DNA of 21,781 nt from Labyrinthula sp. Ha (GCA_015227615.1 JAALGZ010000119.1:1-21781); one strand, 5' to 3'. Counted from the first letter of the stretch, positions 9,640 to 20,082 are shown. Notes: a model not told the origin generated them from the sequence alone. Translations and numbers: made by a program.

Positions 9640-11000
9640 GTGGTCTTAATTTGTTTAGTTTTCTATAAAAGGCTACAAACTCATTTGTAAAGTCCATCAT
9701 TTGACCATTCTGATCGTAAAGTAGTATGTTCTCCAGGGTGTTACTGTGATTCTTAATAACATATCATTTAGTGGAAGAAAAAAGTGTAGAGGAGATATTG
9801 TCTCCCATAATACTCCCCTAATAATATACACTTCTTTTCAATTGTATCTTTCTTATATAATTATAGTCTTGACCTGTTGTCAAAGATATATTTTCCTACA
9901 ATAAAAATATATAGATATTTCTTGCTCTTGTAACTATTTTCTTGAGAACCTAATTGATATAGAATCAAATCCCTGTTTGATGTCGATAAATTGGAGTTTA
10001 ACACACCTTTCTTCTGTGATGATTTTTTCCATTAGAGTCTTTAGTGCGTTTTTTCCGCAATGGGAGTCTTACAATTCTGAAACCAATTCGATGAGAAGGC
10101 AGCTGTTCCGTTGTTCTTTGGAACTTGATCATTATTATCTCTACTATTAACTCAAGTAAGGTATGAAGTAAAGTGTTGGAATGAAGTTCGCTGGATATAT
10201 AAGGTTTTCTTTTCTTTTAAATTGAAGACAATTTCTCGTTCCAGAAATAGTATTCATAGCTTTGTAGCGGTCTTCCTTTCGAAAGATAATTTGAACTATG
10301 CGACCAGAATATTCTGGAACCCTATTGCGTCTTGCAACACTTTACTGAGGATTTTGTCTTCACATGGTGCTTTTCTATCCTAAGGTATCTTGAAATCTAT
10401 AGAACTTAACTTTTTGTATAATATGTCGTGTTCTTTTATCTGGAATTAGACCCTAAATATTGTTCATGACTGTGTGGAAGATCTCCATTAAGATATTGAA
10501 TGCCGTGCATATCTGTAGACTGATAAATCCTTGCTCATGTTGAACATAATTTGACAATATCTTCATTCTCATTTCATTTGGGATGCTTTTCGGTTTGCAT
10601 ACTTTGGGATCTAATATTGCTGTAATTAGCTTTAGAAAATATTCTTATTATCCTACCGTTTTATCTTAGAGTATTTATACCAAATTTTTACTGAATTGAC
10701 ACTGTAATTTCCTCTATCAAATCTTTCATAAATTTTGTTGATATTGCTATTTTGTCACTTGTCATTCTGTTTTTTTACAGTTGTAGTTCTCTAGTCCTGG
10801 TTTTTCTTCACTTAAAAGTTACAATATCCCTTGTGAGTTAGAAATATGCAAAAACTCTATTCTTTTCTTCTGTGACTAGCCTTTGTATGACTCTGATTGT
10901 ATCATCTGTTAAGATAATGTGGTTTGCATCGGGGCCACAACTTATTTGTTTTTTACTTTATCGAAACTTATGACTTGAGATTTATTCATTTTGTTGGATG
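9640..11000 (-). pseudogene. Decayed APE/RT LINE (non-LTR retrotransposon) remnant
   Basis: Reading leftward, successive scraps of a LINE polyprotein occur in correct order but in shifting frames. GPDANHIIL (about 10921-10945) resembles the end of the endonuclease (GSDHxLV). CKPKSIPNEM (about 10565-10600) resembles the pre-RT DGIPxEM block. SHRIGFRIV (about 10080-10103) resembles QxGFRxxRST. FIDIKQGFDSI (about 9961-9995) resembles RT motif A, FIDFxKAFDSI. GVLWETISPL (about 9791-9818) resembles motif B, GVRQGDxISPLLF. An LLYDQNGQMM stretch near 9690-9730 sits where the YADD block is expected, though the catalytic pair is not preserved. Many stops and frame changes show that it is old. DGIPxEM and ETISP hint at an RTE/CR1-like source, which is a guess. 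Confidence 0.6.
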
Positions 11001-12600
11001 AAAATAAGTAGACCTTTTTCTCTTCTTTTTTTCTTCTTATTTAGAAGAGCTAGAATTATTCTAACATCTAGGTACTTTTTAGACACCGTTATATACTTGT
11101 AAAGTTTCTACTCCTTTATATCTTAACTTTCTTACATGTCCAAGATATGTAATTAGAAGGAAGTTTATTTCGGATACTATTGTACTTTGGTTCCATGATA
11201 AAATTTTGTGTATCTTTTAGTTCTTTGCTTAATATTCTTAAAACTACAGTTAATCATGTGAAAGCTTTTCTTACATATATATTTTCCAAGTAGATTAACC
11301 TTTTTGCTTCTTCCCGACGATTTTTACAGCTTTTGTATTCATTCATTAATTTCCTGTTCATTCGTACGTCTAAATATCAACAAATTAATTATAATTTCAT
11401 CTTGTTAAACTTATCTAATATCTACTATAGTATAATTTGAACAAGCTTTGCGTATTATATTATAGATCTTCTTCACCGAGGAGCATAAACATTGAACATT
11501 ATTTTGAGCTTTCTTAATGTTTGATATTAGCTTTGGCATCAAGACCCTTTCCCACAATTCATACACTCCATTGAGCATGAAGAGAAGATGTTGATCTAAA
11601 CAACTACTGCACCATATGAATTAAACCTGGTACGACAAAGAAAGAGGTTTCAAAGCACTTCTTGGCGAGTTGTTCTTGCTGTATCTACAATCTCATGTCT
11701 ATTTGAGTGTACTTCTTAGACAAGAAAATATATAGACGGAGAATACCAAATTCAATGAACAAAAGTATTAAGTTTTATTGAGAAAAGTTTCTTATATTGA
11801 AATACATTACATTTGAAGATGGATTTCTTGTTGTCAGCTCAAAAGGCCTGGGAACTCGTTTGAGTTTTATGGTAACCTAATAGTAGACTCAGAAATATTT
11901 AGATTTTCAATTGTTTCTTAATTTAATCAAAACTTTGGCTGGATGGAATTTCAAATCATCAAATTAACCAGAGCAAAGTTTCAATTTAGATAAAATTTTG
12001 AGATAGAAAACAATGAAGTTCAGCCATATGGCCAAGATTTAAAAGTTATATTTGAACAAAATTTTAAGGTAGCAAGGTACAGAAACTTGGTGGTAAAGAG
12101 GTTGAACATTGGGTTTTTGAACTACCAATGCGATGATTCGAATGACATTATGAATTGTTCAACCTTTTGTCAACAACTTTATTTTAGTCTCTTAATTCTG
12201 TGTTGAGGTATTCAGATTGATTTGAATATATTTATATATATTCTGGAAAATAATTTGGTTTAGATCGAGAATTTGAATACTAGAAAGATATTTAGTTTAT
12301 TAACTTTTACTTTAGCAGAGCTTCCATGCGAATAGAATGTGGGTATTTTGAAGTTGTTTCATTCTGAGTTTTCTTATAGTTTAATTTGTCATAAAAGTAG
12401 CTTTTCACTTTACATCTATGAAGCTATGGCATAAAACACTAAAGTCTAAGTTGTTATAAAGTCAGCACAAATCATTCTAAATATAAATAAAAGATTCTAT
12501 TTCTTCTTGTTTCTGTTTCTTTTTTGTCTTAAAAAAATTAATTTTATTCATTAATTATGAATTAACACTAAACTGTTTCATATATAAATCGGTTTCTTAC
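11001..12600. other. AT-rich intergenic DNA, nothing recognised
   Basis: This may contain the unrecognisable 5' part of the decayed minus-strand LINE. No frame longer than random expectation carries a motif. No RNA gene or tandem array was seen. Confidence 0.5.
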
Positions 12601-12605
12601 GTATC

Positions 12606-12772
12606 TTATTCTGATTCAGTGAAGGTATATAGCAATTCTTTTATTTCTTTCATATCTTGTTGAGAAACAAAGAGCTCGTTTTTTTCAATATTAATCATTG
12701 TTTTAACCTCTTTTGTTTCTATCAAAACTAATTGATTTCTTACTTTTTCTGTAGAATATTTATTTATATATC
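12606..12772 (-). pseudogene. Unidentified coding scrap, C-terminal part
   Basis: The minus strand has about 54 open codons ending at a TAA (complement of 12606-12608). It is rich in charged residues with a helical look (EKVRNQLVLIETKEVKTM, then QQDMKEIKELLYTF). Further upstream on the same strand (to about 12970) other frames also look coding-like (ITEIKGSKIPCKH, SRNFKQNADRDFSDI) but are separated by stops and frame changes. I do not recognise the protein. It may be a dead host gene or an old transposon. Confidence 0.3.
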
Positions 12773-12974
12773 AGAAAAGTCTCTATCAGCATTTTGTTTG
12801 AAGTTTCTTGACAGTCTAGTTTTACTTTTCGTATGTTTTATCCCAGCTTAAAATTTTTTATGTGGCTTTTCATCAACTGTCTTACATGCGGATTTCAGCA
12901 TGAGGTATCTTCTGTCATGCTTACAAGGAATTTTGCTGCCTTTAATCTCTGTAATGTTGTGTTGAAGTGTAGAA

Positions 12975-13815
12975 CCCTATCTCTATACATTCTGACACAA
13001 GAGAAAATCTACAGTTGATTAAAATTGGGATGCTAATTAAAACTCTAAAATGAAAAAAGATGCTTAATATAAACTTCATTTAACTTGGTTCATATTTGTG
13101 CGAATTTTTTGACAATAAATGTTAAAATTCATACAAACAACACATGCACGCTCCAGATATACTAGATTCTTATAATAATTTATATGCATATATAGTTTTT
13201 TCTTAGGTTATTTGCTATAGTTTTAGAATATATTTCTTACGCTTGGTCCAAAGAAAGGAAACAACCATAGCTCTGTTTAATCGATTCTGTTTGGATCGAA
13301 GTCATATCCATGAAAATATTTTCTGTATGAGAAATTATTAGCTTTAGACTTTTTATTTTTTGTCGTAGCTCACAAACTTCTTCCCGTGAAGTTATCTTAG
13401 TCTATCAGGTAATTTTTGTAAATATTTCTAGCCAAATATGACACTCGTTGGTTTTTAATTATGGAAGATACATTAGAGGTGTGAATTCGTATTATTAAAG
13501 ATATTTTATTTTTAATGGTTATTTGTTTGAATATATTTGTCGATTTACAATTAAATTAAATTAGGAAATTTTGCTAATAGGAAAACTAGGAGTATAACTG
13601 AGGTAGGTTTCATTATATATGTATCATTGCTAAAAACTAGAAGAAAGTATCAACAAAATCATTAATTTTTCTAGTCTTAGATACTTGTATTCTCTTGCTA
13701 CATCTTAAGAGCTTAAACATCTTTTCTCATCAAATGAAAATTCATATATATATATCCTTACTAAATAAAATAGTAGAATTAAGAAATGATTAAAATTTTC
13801 TATACATTGTGTCGG
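12975..13815. other. AT-rich spacer, nothing recognised
   Basis: It lies downstream of the USP pseudogene on that gene's strand. It contains only short AT-rich frames and a short TA run near 13744-13754. Confidence 0.55.
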
Positions 13816-13819
13816 TCTG

Positions 13820-15135
13820 TGTGTTCCAGTTCCATTGCTTCTGAGCAACAATATCCATGCAATATCTCAAGCTGCACTTTTTTGTATTGTCATCTGAGAA
13901 ACTATATCATCACCAAATTGTAAAATTTTGTTTGATTGAAAAGTTTGTGGAATGTGATGTCCACTATTGACGCTTCCATGATGTTTAATAAGACCAATTA
14001 AATTATGCCGAGAACCACCACTTAATAATTTCTTAGAATAAACAAAACTTTCAAGATTTATATCTAAAGGAAAAGAAACTCTTGATAATTCTTTCTGTCC
14101 AATATCATTCTTTGAACTTAAAAAAGAAGGTAAAAAACTATTTTGTTGCTGTGCTGAAATTTCTGAATGAAATCTATTTAAATGCAAACATAAAACTTCA
14201 GGAACATCGGCGAAAAATATTTTTTTAACAGCATCGGTTTTCTTACGGCAATGATCACAAAAATACTGATCTTCACCTTTCATTTCTTCAGTTGAAAAAT
14301 ACGATTCGAGACATTGCATTAACGAAATTGGTTCTGAATTTCTGAAAAACTTAAAAAACTAGTATTCTTAGGCTTTTGAGGATTAAATTTATCTATTTTA
14401 AAAGATAATGAAAGAGAAAGTTGTTGTTCAATGGTTCTTGAAGAATATTTACATTCATTACAAACAATAACTTGAAGCATAAGAGACTGAAAAATATCAT
14501 TTATTAAACTTGGTTCATATTTCCTATCAGACTCAAGTATTCAGGAACTTTTTATACCTTTCCGATATTCTATGTCTTCTTTACTCTGTTCATTTTTTAT
14601 GTATTTTATTATTTCAATGTTTGGAAGAAGATTTTTATATGTTTTTTTTGCGGATGACTTTGATTTAGTTTTGTTTCATCGTGAAAAGTGTTTAAAATAT
14701 AAATTAAAGCTTCTTGAGCATCTTCTTGAGAGTATAATCCAAACTGTGGAACACTTCGTATTATTTCCTGACTTATTTTGTTCGCACTTATTGCTTTTGT
14801 GTTTTTTACAGGTAGGTTTTTATTCATTCCTGAGAGATATATTTATTCAAAAAAATCGCAAAGAAAAAAAGATAATTTTTGACCTTTTTTTGTGTATGAT
14901 ATTGGAGTTGAATTTTGAAAGTGGCTGACTGAATGAAAATAGTATGCTAGGGGTCTACAAATGGCAAGAACCTGAAGAACTAAGTTTATATAACACATGT
15001 TTCCTAAATTATGTAAACCAATTGGAGTGTAGTTTGCGATTAAGTTTAATAGACGGTTTTCAAGTAAATGCTGTTTCTCTTCATCTTTTTCAGGTTTAGG
15101 TTTAGGTTTTAAGGGAGTTATTTGGGCCTACTGGC
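13820..15135 (-). pseudogene. Ubiquitin-specific protease (USP, peptidase C19) pseudogene
   Basis: Reading leftward, the peptide pieces follow the USP fold. The Cys box GLHNLGNMCYINLVLQ (about 14976-15024) has the nucleophile Cys but Met in place of the usual Thr of NTC. A QQDA-like block (FGLYSQEDAQEALIYIL) is at about 14700-14750. The finger CNECKYSSRT (about 14430-14465) and the second Cys pair YFCDHCRKKTD (about 14240-14270) come next, then LCLHLNRF (about 14170-14195). The His-box region GLIKHHGSVNSGHHI (about 13945-13990) and the terminal DDIVSQM and AWILL (compare AYILFY) complete the order. The family cleaves ubiquitin from proteins. In-frame stops lie near 14842, 14553 and 13865, and frame changes occur near 14640 (an A8 run on the minus strand) and 14350. 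The homopolymer shifts could be sequencing errors, but three stops could not, so I call it dead. The 5' end stops at about 15135 with no Met. Confidence 0.8.
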
Positions 15136-15156
15136 CTAACCCTACGGCGGGGATCT

Positions 15157-15240
15157 AACTACCAATAAAAGCTACGTACTTTTATGCTATTTAGCTATTT
15201 TATTATGTTCCATTATGATATTTTAATTTTATTGGTAGTT
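15157..15240. repeat. 14-bp perfect inverted repeat (84-bp hairpin-forming element)
   Basis: AACTACCAATAAAA at 15157-15170 is the reverse complement of TTTTATTGGTAGTT at 15227-15240, with 56 bases of very AT-rich DNA between. Beyond the arms there is a further GGATC at 15151-15155 and at 15245-15249. It lies between the 5' end of the USP pseudogene and the 3' side of the LINE. It may be the LINE's 3' hairpin, a tiny MITE, or chance in AT-rich sequence. Confidence 0.55.
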
Positions 15241-15805
15241 GACAGGATCCTCCGAAGCTGGTTGGTCAAACTATAATTTCTTGATCATTTCCAATATTTC
15301 CCAAAATCCTGTCTTTTCTGATACAATCCACAATCAAATTAACAAAACACAAATCATGCAAAAAGTAAAGATAATCTCCCGGGTGTCCAGATCACGTTTC
15401 CAGCTGCTTTTTCACTGAAGATTTATTATGATATGGCTTTCTATTATGTTCCTGTTCAAGATTTTCACGGCTTTGTTCATTCTTATCTGGATTCTGCATT
15501 TTGGATGGCCTGTTTTTTTCTTATGTTGGTTTTTGGACGATCCTATATATGTTTCAAGTTGTTTGAAGGTAATTGAAGATGATTTGAGTTCGGGAGGTTG
15601 AAGGGGAGTATAGATGATGAGGTTTCCTGCTGCTTTTGATATGTTTTCACGATTTTTTGAAGATTTTGCTTCTTGCAGCTGAAGTTGCCGATGGTCTTAG
15701 TGAGTGCTGGGGGGCCTCCTTTGAGCTGACTTGTGCTGTTTTTGTGTTATTCTATAGGTTGGCTGTTCGTTATTGCTGTTCCAGGTGAAGGATGTTAATA
15801 TTTTG

Positions 15806-18800
15806 TCAGGATGGAAGAATTTCGTTTATTTGCTCCAGCAGTTGAATATAGTCCATTGGGTTCATTCCTCTTCCTCCAGCTGTTATTCTTGACGTTTCTC
15901 TCAGGGCTTTAGGTGTTATTCTGGTTGTTGTGTTTTCTGTGGGTTGATTGTGGATGTTGTATCTTGGTCGGAGGATGGGTGTTATTGGTCTTCTTCTCGT
16001 GTCCAAGCTCCTGTTCATATCCAAGTCCAAGTCAGTGTTCCTGTTCAAGTCCAAGTTCGTGTTCATGCTCCTGTTCGTGTCCAAGTTCCTGTTCAAGTGC
16101 CGGTTCCTGTCCAAGTGTTCTTCTGGTTCCTGGTTTCGTGCGCAGTTTGAAGGTTGGTTCTCATTTTCAGGGAGGTGGGTAAAGTGGGATGGTGGTGGGT
16201 CCTCAGGCGGCACTGGTTCTTCTCCTAGTAACGCGAGCGCTTCATAGTAGTATATAGGTTTTGCTGTTGGCGGTGGTGATGGGTTTTGAAGTTGGTATTC
16301 TCTCAGAGCTGTCAGTTCTTTATCAACAATATCTCTTGCTGTGGATTTATGGGTTTCCTGACGTTCTTTTACTATATTGGTGAGGTCCAATTCATCCTCT
16401 TCTAGTTGAAAGTCAAAGCTGTCAATCCTGTCTATGGTTCTCTTCAGCCTTCTTGATATCTTTGTTAAGGCTTTTGTTATCTTCACGTTGGATGGCCAGT
16501 TCTCTACATTGTATATGGCTGGAGCTATTACTAGTGCTCTTGCCAGATTGATTCTTGTTTTCTTTTGGATGTTTGAGGAAGATAATATGTCTCTGAACCT
16601 GTTGATATGATTGTGTGCTTCATTTAACTTCTTGGAAATAGCATCAGCATTAATACCTTGTGGGTCAAAGATAGCTCCAAGATATTTGTACTTTGTAACG
16701 GCTTCAATTGTTTCTGCTGCTACTTCAACGTTGTTTGTTTTGGGTTGGATTTTATCGTGTATGATTGTTCTACTGTCAGTAACCGCTAAAGTCCCAGCTC
16801 TGCTTCTGTTGCGTGTTCCATCACAAAGCCTTGAGCTTTTGTGACACCTTAGTGACGTTTCCGAGTGAAAATATCTATCGCAACGTTCACAGTGGAAGTT
16901 GGTTAATATTTTATTTATATCTACATCTGGGATCTTATCGACCAGGCTGCAACCTTCGTTTCTGAGCATAACTTTTGTTTTTCTAACATTAATTTTTATG
17001 CCTATGAGTTGCTGAAGGTTTTGCAGTTGTGTTACAAAGCTGATTATTTCTTCGTCGTTCCTTGTCAGTATTACCAAGTCGTCTGAAAAAGCAAAGTATC
17101 TGAAGGTTTGGTTGTGTAGGCTGGTACCTTGTAAGGTATTATTTTTTATTCTCTTCATTATAGAGTCAAGACAGAGGATAAAGATGCTTGGAGACAAACT
17201 ATCTCCTTGAAGCACACCTTTTTTTATGTTTACTAAACTACTTTTTTCTCCGCTGTCTGAAACGAAAACTTTGGTCTTGTCGTAAAGGATGGTGATAAGT
17301 TTGATGAGCTTTTTTGGTACATGATGTTCTTCTAGAGCTAGCTTCATAAATTTATGCGAAATACTATCAAAAGCTTTCGCAAAGTCTATGAAAAGAATTC
17401 GAAGATATATTTTCTGTTTCAGAGTTTCCTTTATGATTGTATCAAGTGCTTCAATTTTCTGTATCGTTGAGCGGTTGTTTCTGAATCCTGCTTGGTAATC
17501 TGGGAGTTTATTTAGTATTGGTGCTATTCTGTTGTTGATGATTTTTGTGAGGAGTTTGAAGTGGGTGTTCAATAGTGAGATTGGTCTATAATTGGAGGGA
17601 TCATTTTTACTTCCTTTCTGCTTGTATAGATACACTACTTTGCCTCTGCAGATTTTCCTCATCTTTTTAGACTTGAATGCATCTAGCCTAAAGAAAGATT
17701 GGATTTCTCTAACAGCATGACTTTGAACTATTTCAACGTGCTTTAGGACTTCGTTTCTTATGTTATCTGGTCCTGGAGCTTTGTTATTTTTTAGGGTTTT
17801 GATGCATTCTTTGATCTCTTCTGCCTTTGGAGGATGTATGTTTATGCTGTTCGAAGGAGCCGGTGCAAGTATTGGAGTTTGGTAATGTCGTATTTGGTTT
17901 TCCGTCAACAAGTTCGTTGGAAGTGGTAGGTTTTGTTGTTTCTCTAAATATTCTTTTAGTATCTGGATACGACCTGCGGTTCCCACCAACTTCCCAGCTG
18001 TATTCTTGGTTATTTTACCGAACTGTTTACGGACTGGTTTTACCTTCTTTATCAGTTGGTACCCAGTTCTCGTATTGTTGCTTTGAAATGCAGTTTCTAT
18101 TTCAGACGCTATTCTCTCCAACCAGTTGCTGTAGTCTTCCTTAGCTGATGTTTTTACTTCGTTTGTAATTCTTTTCTTCTCCTCAGAATTCAGGTTGTTC
18201 CAGTTGGCTCGTTTGTACCGCATCAAAGAAATGGTTTGTTCCGAGTTTTGGTGTTCAGGAAGGTTGTACTTGACTTCTGGGAGATGTTTCTTCATGATGG
18301 ATGGGATTGAGTGGGTTAGTGTAAGGTAGATGTCTGTGAGTGTGTCGTTTAGTTCAAGTACCTCTTTGAGTTCGCTGTTTATCTTTTCCTGTAGCGCTGC
18401 GTTGGACCTTAGTGTACTGTAGTCAAGCTGAGATCTGGTTCTCTTCCCCGGTGTATGTTTCGGATGTATGTTCACTCTTACTGTAAGAGCAAGATGGTCA
18501 AAGTTTTTCTTCATCCACAGGTTGTATGCTATGGTTGAGGATATTTTGAAGCCAGTTATTGCAGGTACATGGTTCGTGATTACATAGTCAATTTCAGATG
18601 GCCCCCCACTATTTGACCTTGGCATGAATGTAGCATGTTTCCTAGATCCTTTTTTGCCTGTAACAGCTAAATGGTTACAGATTGTTAGCTCTTTTTCTTT
18701 CAAGAACTCCACCAAGAGTTTACCATTAGAATTCGTACGATGAGAGAGTACTAGTTTACCTTCTACATTTAATTCCTTTCTTGAAACTTGAGCATTGAAA

Positions 18801-19309
18801 TCACCACAAATGAGAACCAACCTTCTCTTGTTAACTCCATTCAGCTTCGACTTGAGCTCCTTCAGGTACATCTTGTACGTTTCTTGACCGTGACCGCAGT
18901 GTGGCGCGTAAGTGTTAACCAAAACGAGACTTCTTTTTTCACCTAGTTTGACAACCAGCTTCAGGATCCTGTCGCTTCTTCTGTCCGTGTTCGTTACTTG
19001 ACTAGCAAGCTCGTTACACAGGAAAGTCGCTACGCCCGCCGCTTTTTCAGGCAGTTTTGAGAAAAACCACCTTCCTGAAGCCGAGCTAACGTTCACCATT
19101 CGCTGTAGGCGTTGCATTCCTTGCTTGTGTAGTTCCTGTAACATTAAAATTTCAGTTTTTTTAGTAAGTTGTTGTACGTAGCTGCACTTAAAGGCAGTTA
19201 GACCACCAACATTCACGCTCACCAGTTTAGGAAAGCGCTTCAGTCGGCTCGCTATCCCTGGGACTTCTCTCGAAGGAGTAGACAGGTCGCTACTCTGAAA
19301 ACTTTGCAT
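15806..19309 (-). CDS. LINE ORF: APE endonuclease - reverse transcriptase - zinc finger polyprotein
   Basis: The protein is 1167 residues, with ATG at 19309 and stop TGA at 15806-15808. The endonuclease occupies residues ~28-280: LQELH (Glu59), VNTYAP, CGDFNA (Asp170), SEIDYVI (Asp241) and DHLAL (Asp271-His272). It nicks the target DNA. The reverse transcriptase occupies ~495-780: KAPGPDNIRNEVL, NYRPISLLN, YQAGFRNNRST, FIDFAKAFDSI (Asp642), GVLQGDSLSP, and FAFSDDLVIL with Asp743-Asp744. The active-site box is FSDD where most LINEs have (F/Y)ADD. Between KTKVM (~777-781) and the thumb motif KYLGAIFDPQG (~875-885) lies an insert with a zinc finger, Cys807-x2-Cys810-x12-His823-x5-Cys829. Residues 1065-1105 form a degenerate Leu/Asp/Asn/Arg repeat, followed by a Pro/Arg-rich tail. 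No separate ORF1 is present. It reverse-transcribes its own RNA at the nicked target. All expected catalytic residues are present, so it may be active. Confidence 0.9.
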   Translation of the reverse strand: MQSFQSSDLSTPSREVPGIASRLKRFPKLVSVNVGGLTAFKCSYVQQLTKKTEILMLQELHKQGMQRLQRMVNVSSASGRWFFSKLPEKAAGVATFLCNELASQVTNTDRRSDRILKLVVKLGEKRSLVLVNTYAPHCGHGQETYKMYLKELKSKLNGVNKRRLVLICGDFNAQVSRKELNVEGKLVLSHRTNSNGKLLVEFLKEKELTICNHLAVTGKKGSRKHATFMPRSNSGGPSEIDYVITNHVPAITGFKISSTIAYNLWMKKNFDHLALTVRVNIHPKHTPGKRTRSQLDYSTLRSNAALQEKINSELKEVLELNDTLTDIYLTLTHSIPSIMKKHLPEVKYNLPEHQNSEQTISLMRYKRANWNNLNSEEKKRITNEVKTSAKEDYSNWLERIASEIETAFQSNNTRTGYQLIKKVKPVRKQFGKITKNTAGKLVGTAGRIQILKEYLEKQQNLPLPTNLLTENQIRHYQTPILAPAPSNSINIHPPKAEEIKECIKTLKNNKAPGPDNIRNEVLKHVEIVQSHAVREIQSFFRLDAFKSKKMRKICRGKVVYLYKQKGSKNDPSNYRPISLLNTHFKLLTKIINNRIAPILNKLPDYQAGFRNNRSTIQKIEALDTIIKETLKQKIYLRILFIDFAKAFDSISHKFMKLALEEHHVPKKLIKLITILYDKTKVFVSDSGEKSSLVNIKKGVLQGDSLSPSIFILCLDSIMKRIKNNTLQGTSLHNQTFRYFAFSDDLVILTRNDEEIISFVTQLQNLQQLIGIKINVRKTKVMLRNEGCSLVDKIPDVDINKILTNFHCERCDRYFHSETSLRCHKSSRLCDGTRNRSRAGTLAVTDSRTIIHDKIQPKTNNVEVAAETIEAVTKYKYLGAIFDPQGINADAISKKLNEAHNHINRFRDILSSSNIQKKTRINLARALVIAPAIYNVENWPSNVKITKALTKISRRLKRTIDRIDSFDFQLEEDELDLTNIVKERQETHKSTARDIVDKELTALREYQLQNPSPPPTAKPIYYYEALALLGEEPVPPEDPPPSHFTHLPENENQPSNCARNQEPEEHLDRNRHLNRNLDTNRSMNTNLDLNRNTDLDLDMNRSLDTRRRPITPILRPRYNIHNQPTENTTTRITPKALRETSRITAGGRGMNPMDYIQLLEQINEILPS
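15995..16126 (-). repeat. Short-period minisatellite inside the LINE ORF
   Basis: On the plus strand the motif is a mix of GTTC, CTGTTC and (T)CCAAGT, repeating about every 6 and 18 bases. On the coding strand it encodes a degenerate hexapeptide, LNRNLDTNRSMNTNLDLNRN-like. The same array produces Ser/Cys/Val-rich open frames on the plus strand that are not genes. Confidence 0.7.
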
Positions 19310-19340
19310 TTTAGCTTCGTCCTTGACGTTGTTTTCACAA

Positions 19341-20080
19341 GCCCAAAATTTTTGTTGGAATAACTATCCTAGATACTATTGACACATTCGACCATAGAGG
19401 AAAGTACAGGCCTCCAAACTTGTTAAGCCCAGGGTAGAAGGAGTCTAACCCCTTAAATTTTTAGTTCTTGACTTAATAATTATTTACCATTATTTAGTTA
19501 ACTGCTTATGGTTTCAAATTACTATGGGAAAACATTGACAATGCTCTAGAGGCCAAGGGTATTTGTTGCAGTAATTTAATAAAATGATCACCGATGTTTT
19601 ACCTTGTAAGCAGTCACAGTAACCAAAGGTTAACATATGCCAAAAATAGATGTTGCATCTTAGCTTCATATTGTGTAAAGTACTAAAATTGGGGGAGTGG
19701 CGTTGTTGTGCCATTAAGCTCTGGTAAGCATATAGTATGGACTTACGACACAACATGCGAAGGAAAAACTTAGAGAAATTAACCTGCTCTTCTTGTAATG
19801 ATAAACCATAAACTACGCCTAGAAAATATTAAATATATCTTCCAGTTGTACCAAGTATTTTTCATGATAAGTTTCTCACTTCTTGTTGAATTGTTTTTCT
19901 ATTCCGAATTTGGGATTTAGTCTCATAGGCTGATACCTTATCTACAAATGTTTTACCAAAAATTTTCTGTTGATTGGTTCTGATAATTCCCCACCATTGA
20001 TTATGGATTGTTGAGGATTAACTAAGATTCAAATCAAAGTTATTATAATTATTTTCCTGAAATAAAAATCTCCTATGTAT
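19341..20080. other. Intergenic DNA, nothing firmly recognised
   Basis: A minus-strand open frame at 19514-19756 has no recognisable motif and unremarkable composition, so I do not call it. No RNA gene was seen. Confidence 0.5.
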
Positions 20081-20082
20081 AG

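Larger units (their letters stand above)
15241..19340 (-). mobile_element. Apparently full-length APE-type LINE (non-LTR retrotransposon)
   Basis: The element runs leftward. It has a short 5' UTR (about 19310-19340), one 1167-codon ORF, and a roughly 550-base 3' region of higher GC than the surrounding DNA. The ends are approximate: I could not find a poly(A) tail or a convincing target-site duplication. The intact ORF argues for recent insertion. It sits just upstream of the USP pseudogene, in the same orientation. Confidence 0.75.

Noticed and set aside
14340-14860. 28-29 nt introns explaining the USP interruptions
   Set aside because: No GT...AG pair of suitable length and phase restores the frame at these places.
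14572-14928. 118-residue hydrophobic plus-strand frame
   Set aside because: It is antisense to the USP pseudogene (QQDA-like region on the minus strand), with low-complexity Phe/Leu content and no motif.
14976-15024. Plus-strand NTCFLN peptide resembling a USP Cys box
   Set aside because: It is the antisense reading of the true minus-strand Cys box GLHNLGNMCYIN. The rest of the protease is on the minus strand.
15091-15114. Interstitial telomere-like AGGTTTAGGTTTAGG
   Set aside because: The unit is TTTAGG, only three copies, and on the minus strand it encodes a Lys-Pro run in the USP pseudogene frame.
13820-15135. Reassigned stop codons explaining the interrupted USP frame
   Set aside because: Both TAA and TGA interrupt it, there are also frame changes, and TGA ends the intact LINE ORF. 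A pseudogene is simpler. TAA reassignment alone is not strictly excluded.
15913-16247. Ser/Cys/Pro/Val-rich plus-strand open frames
   Set aside because: They are shadows of the minisatellite in the minus-strand LINE ORF.
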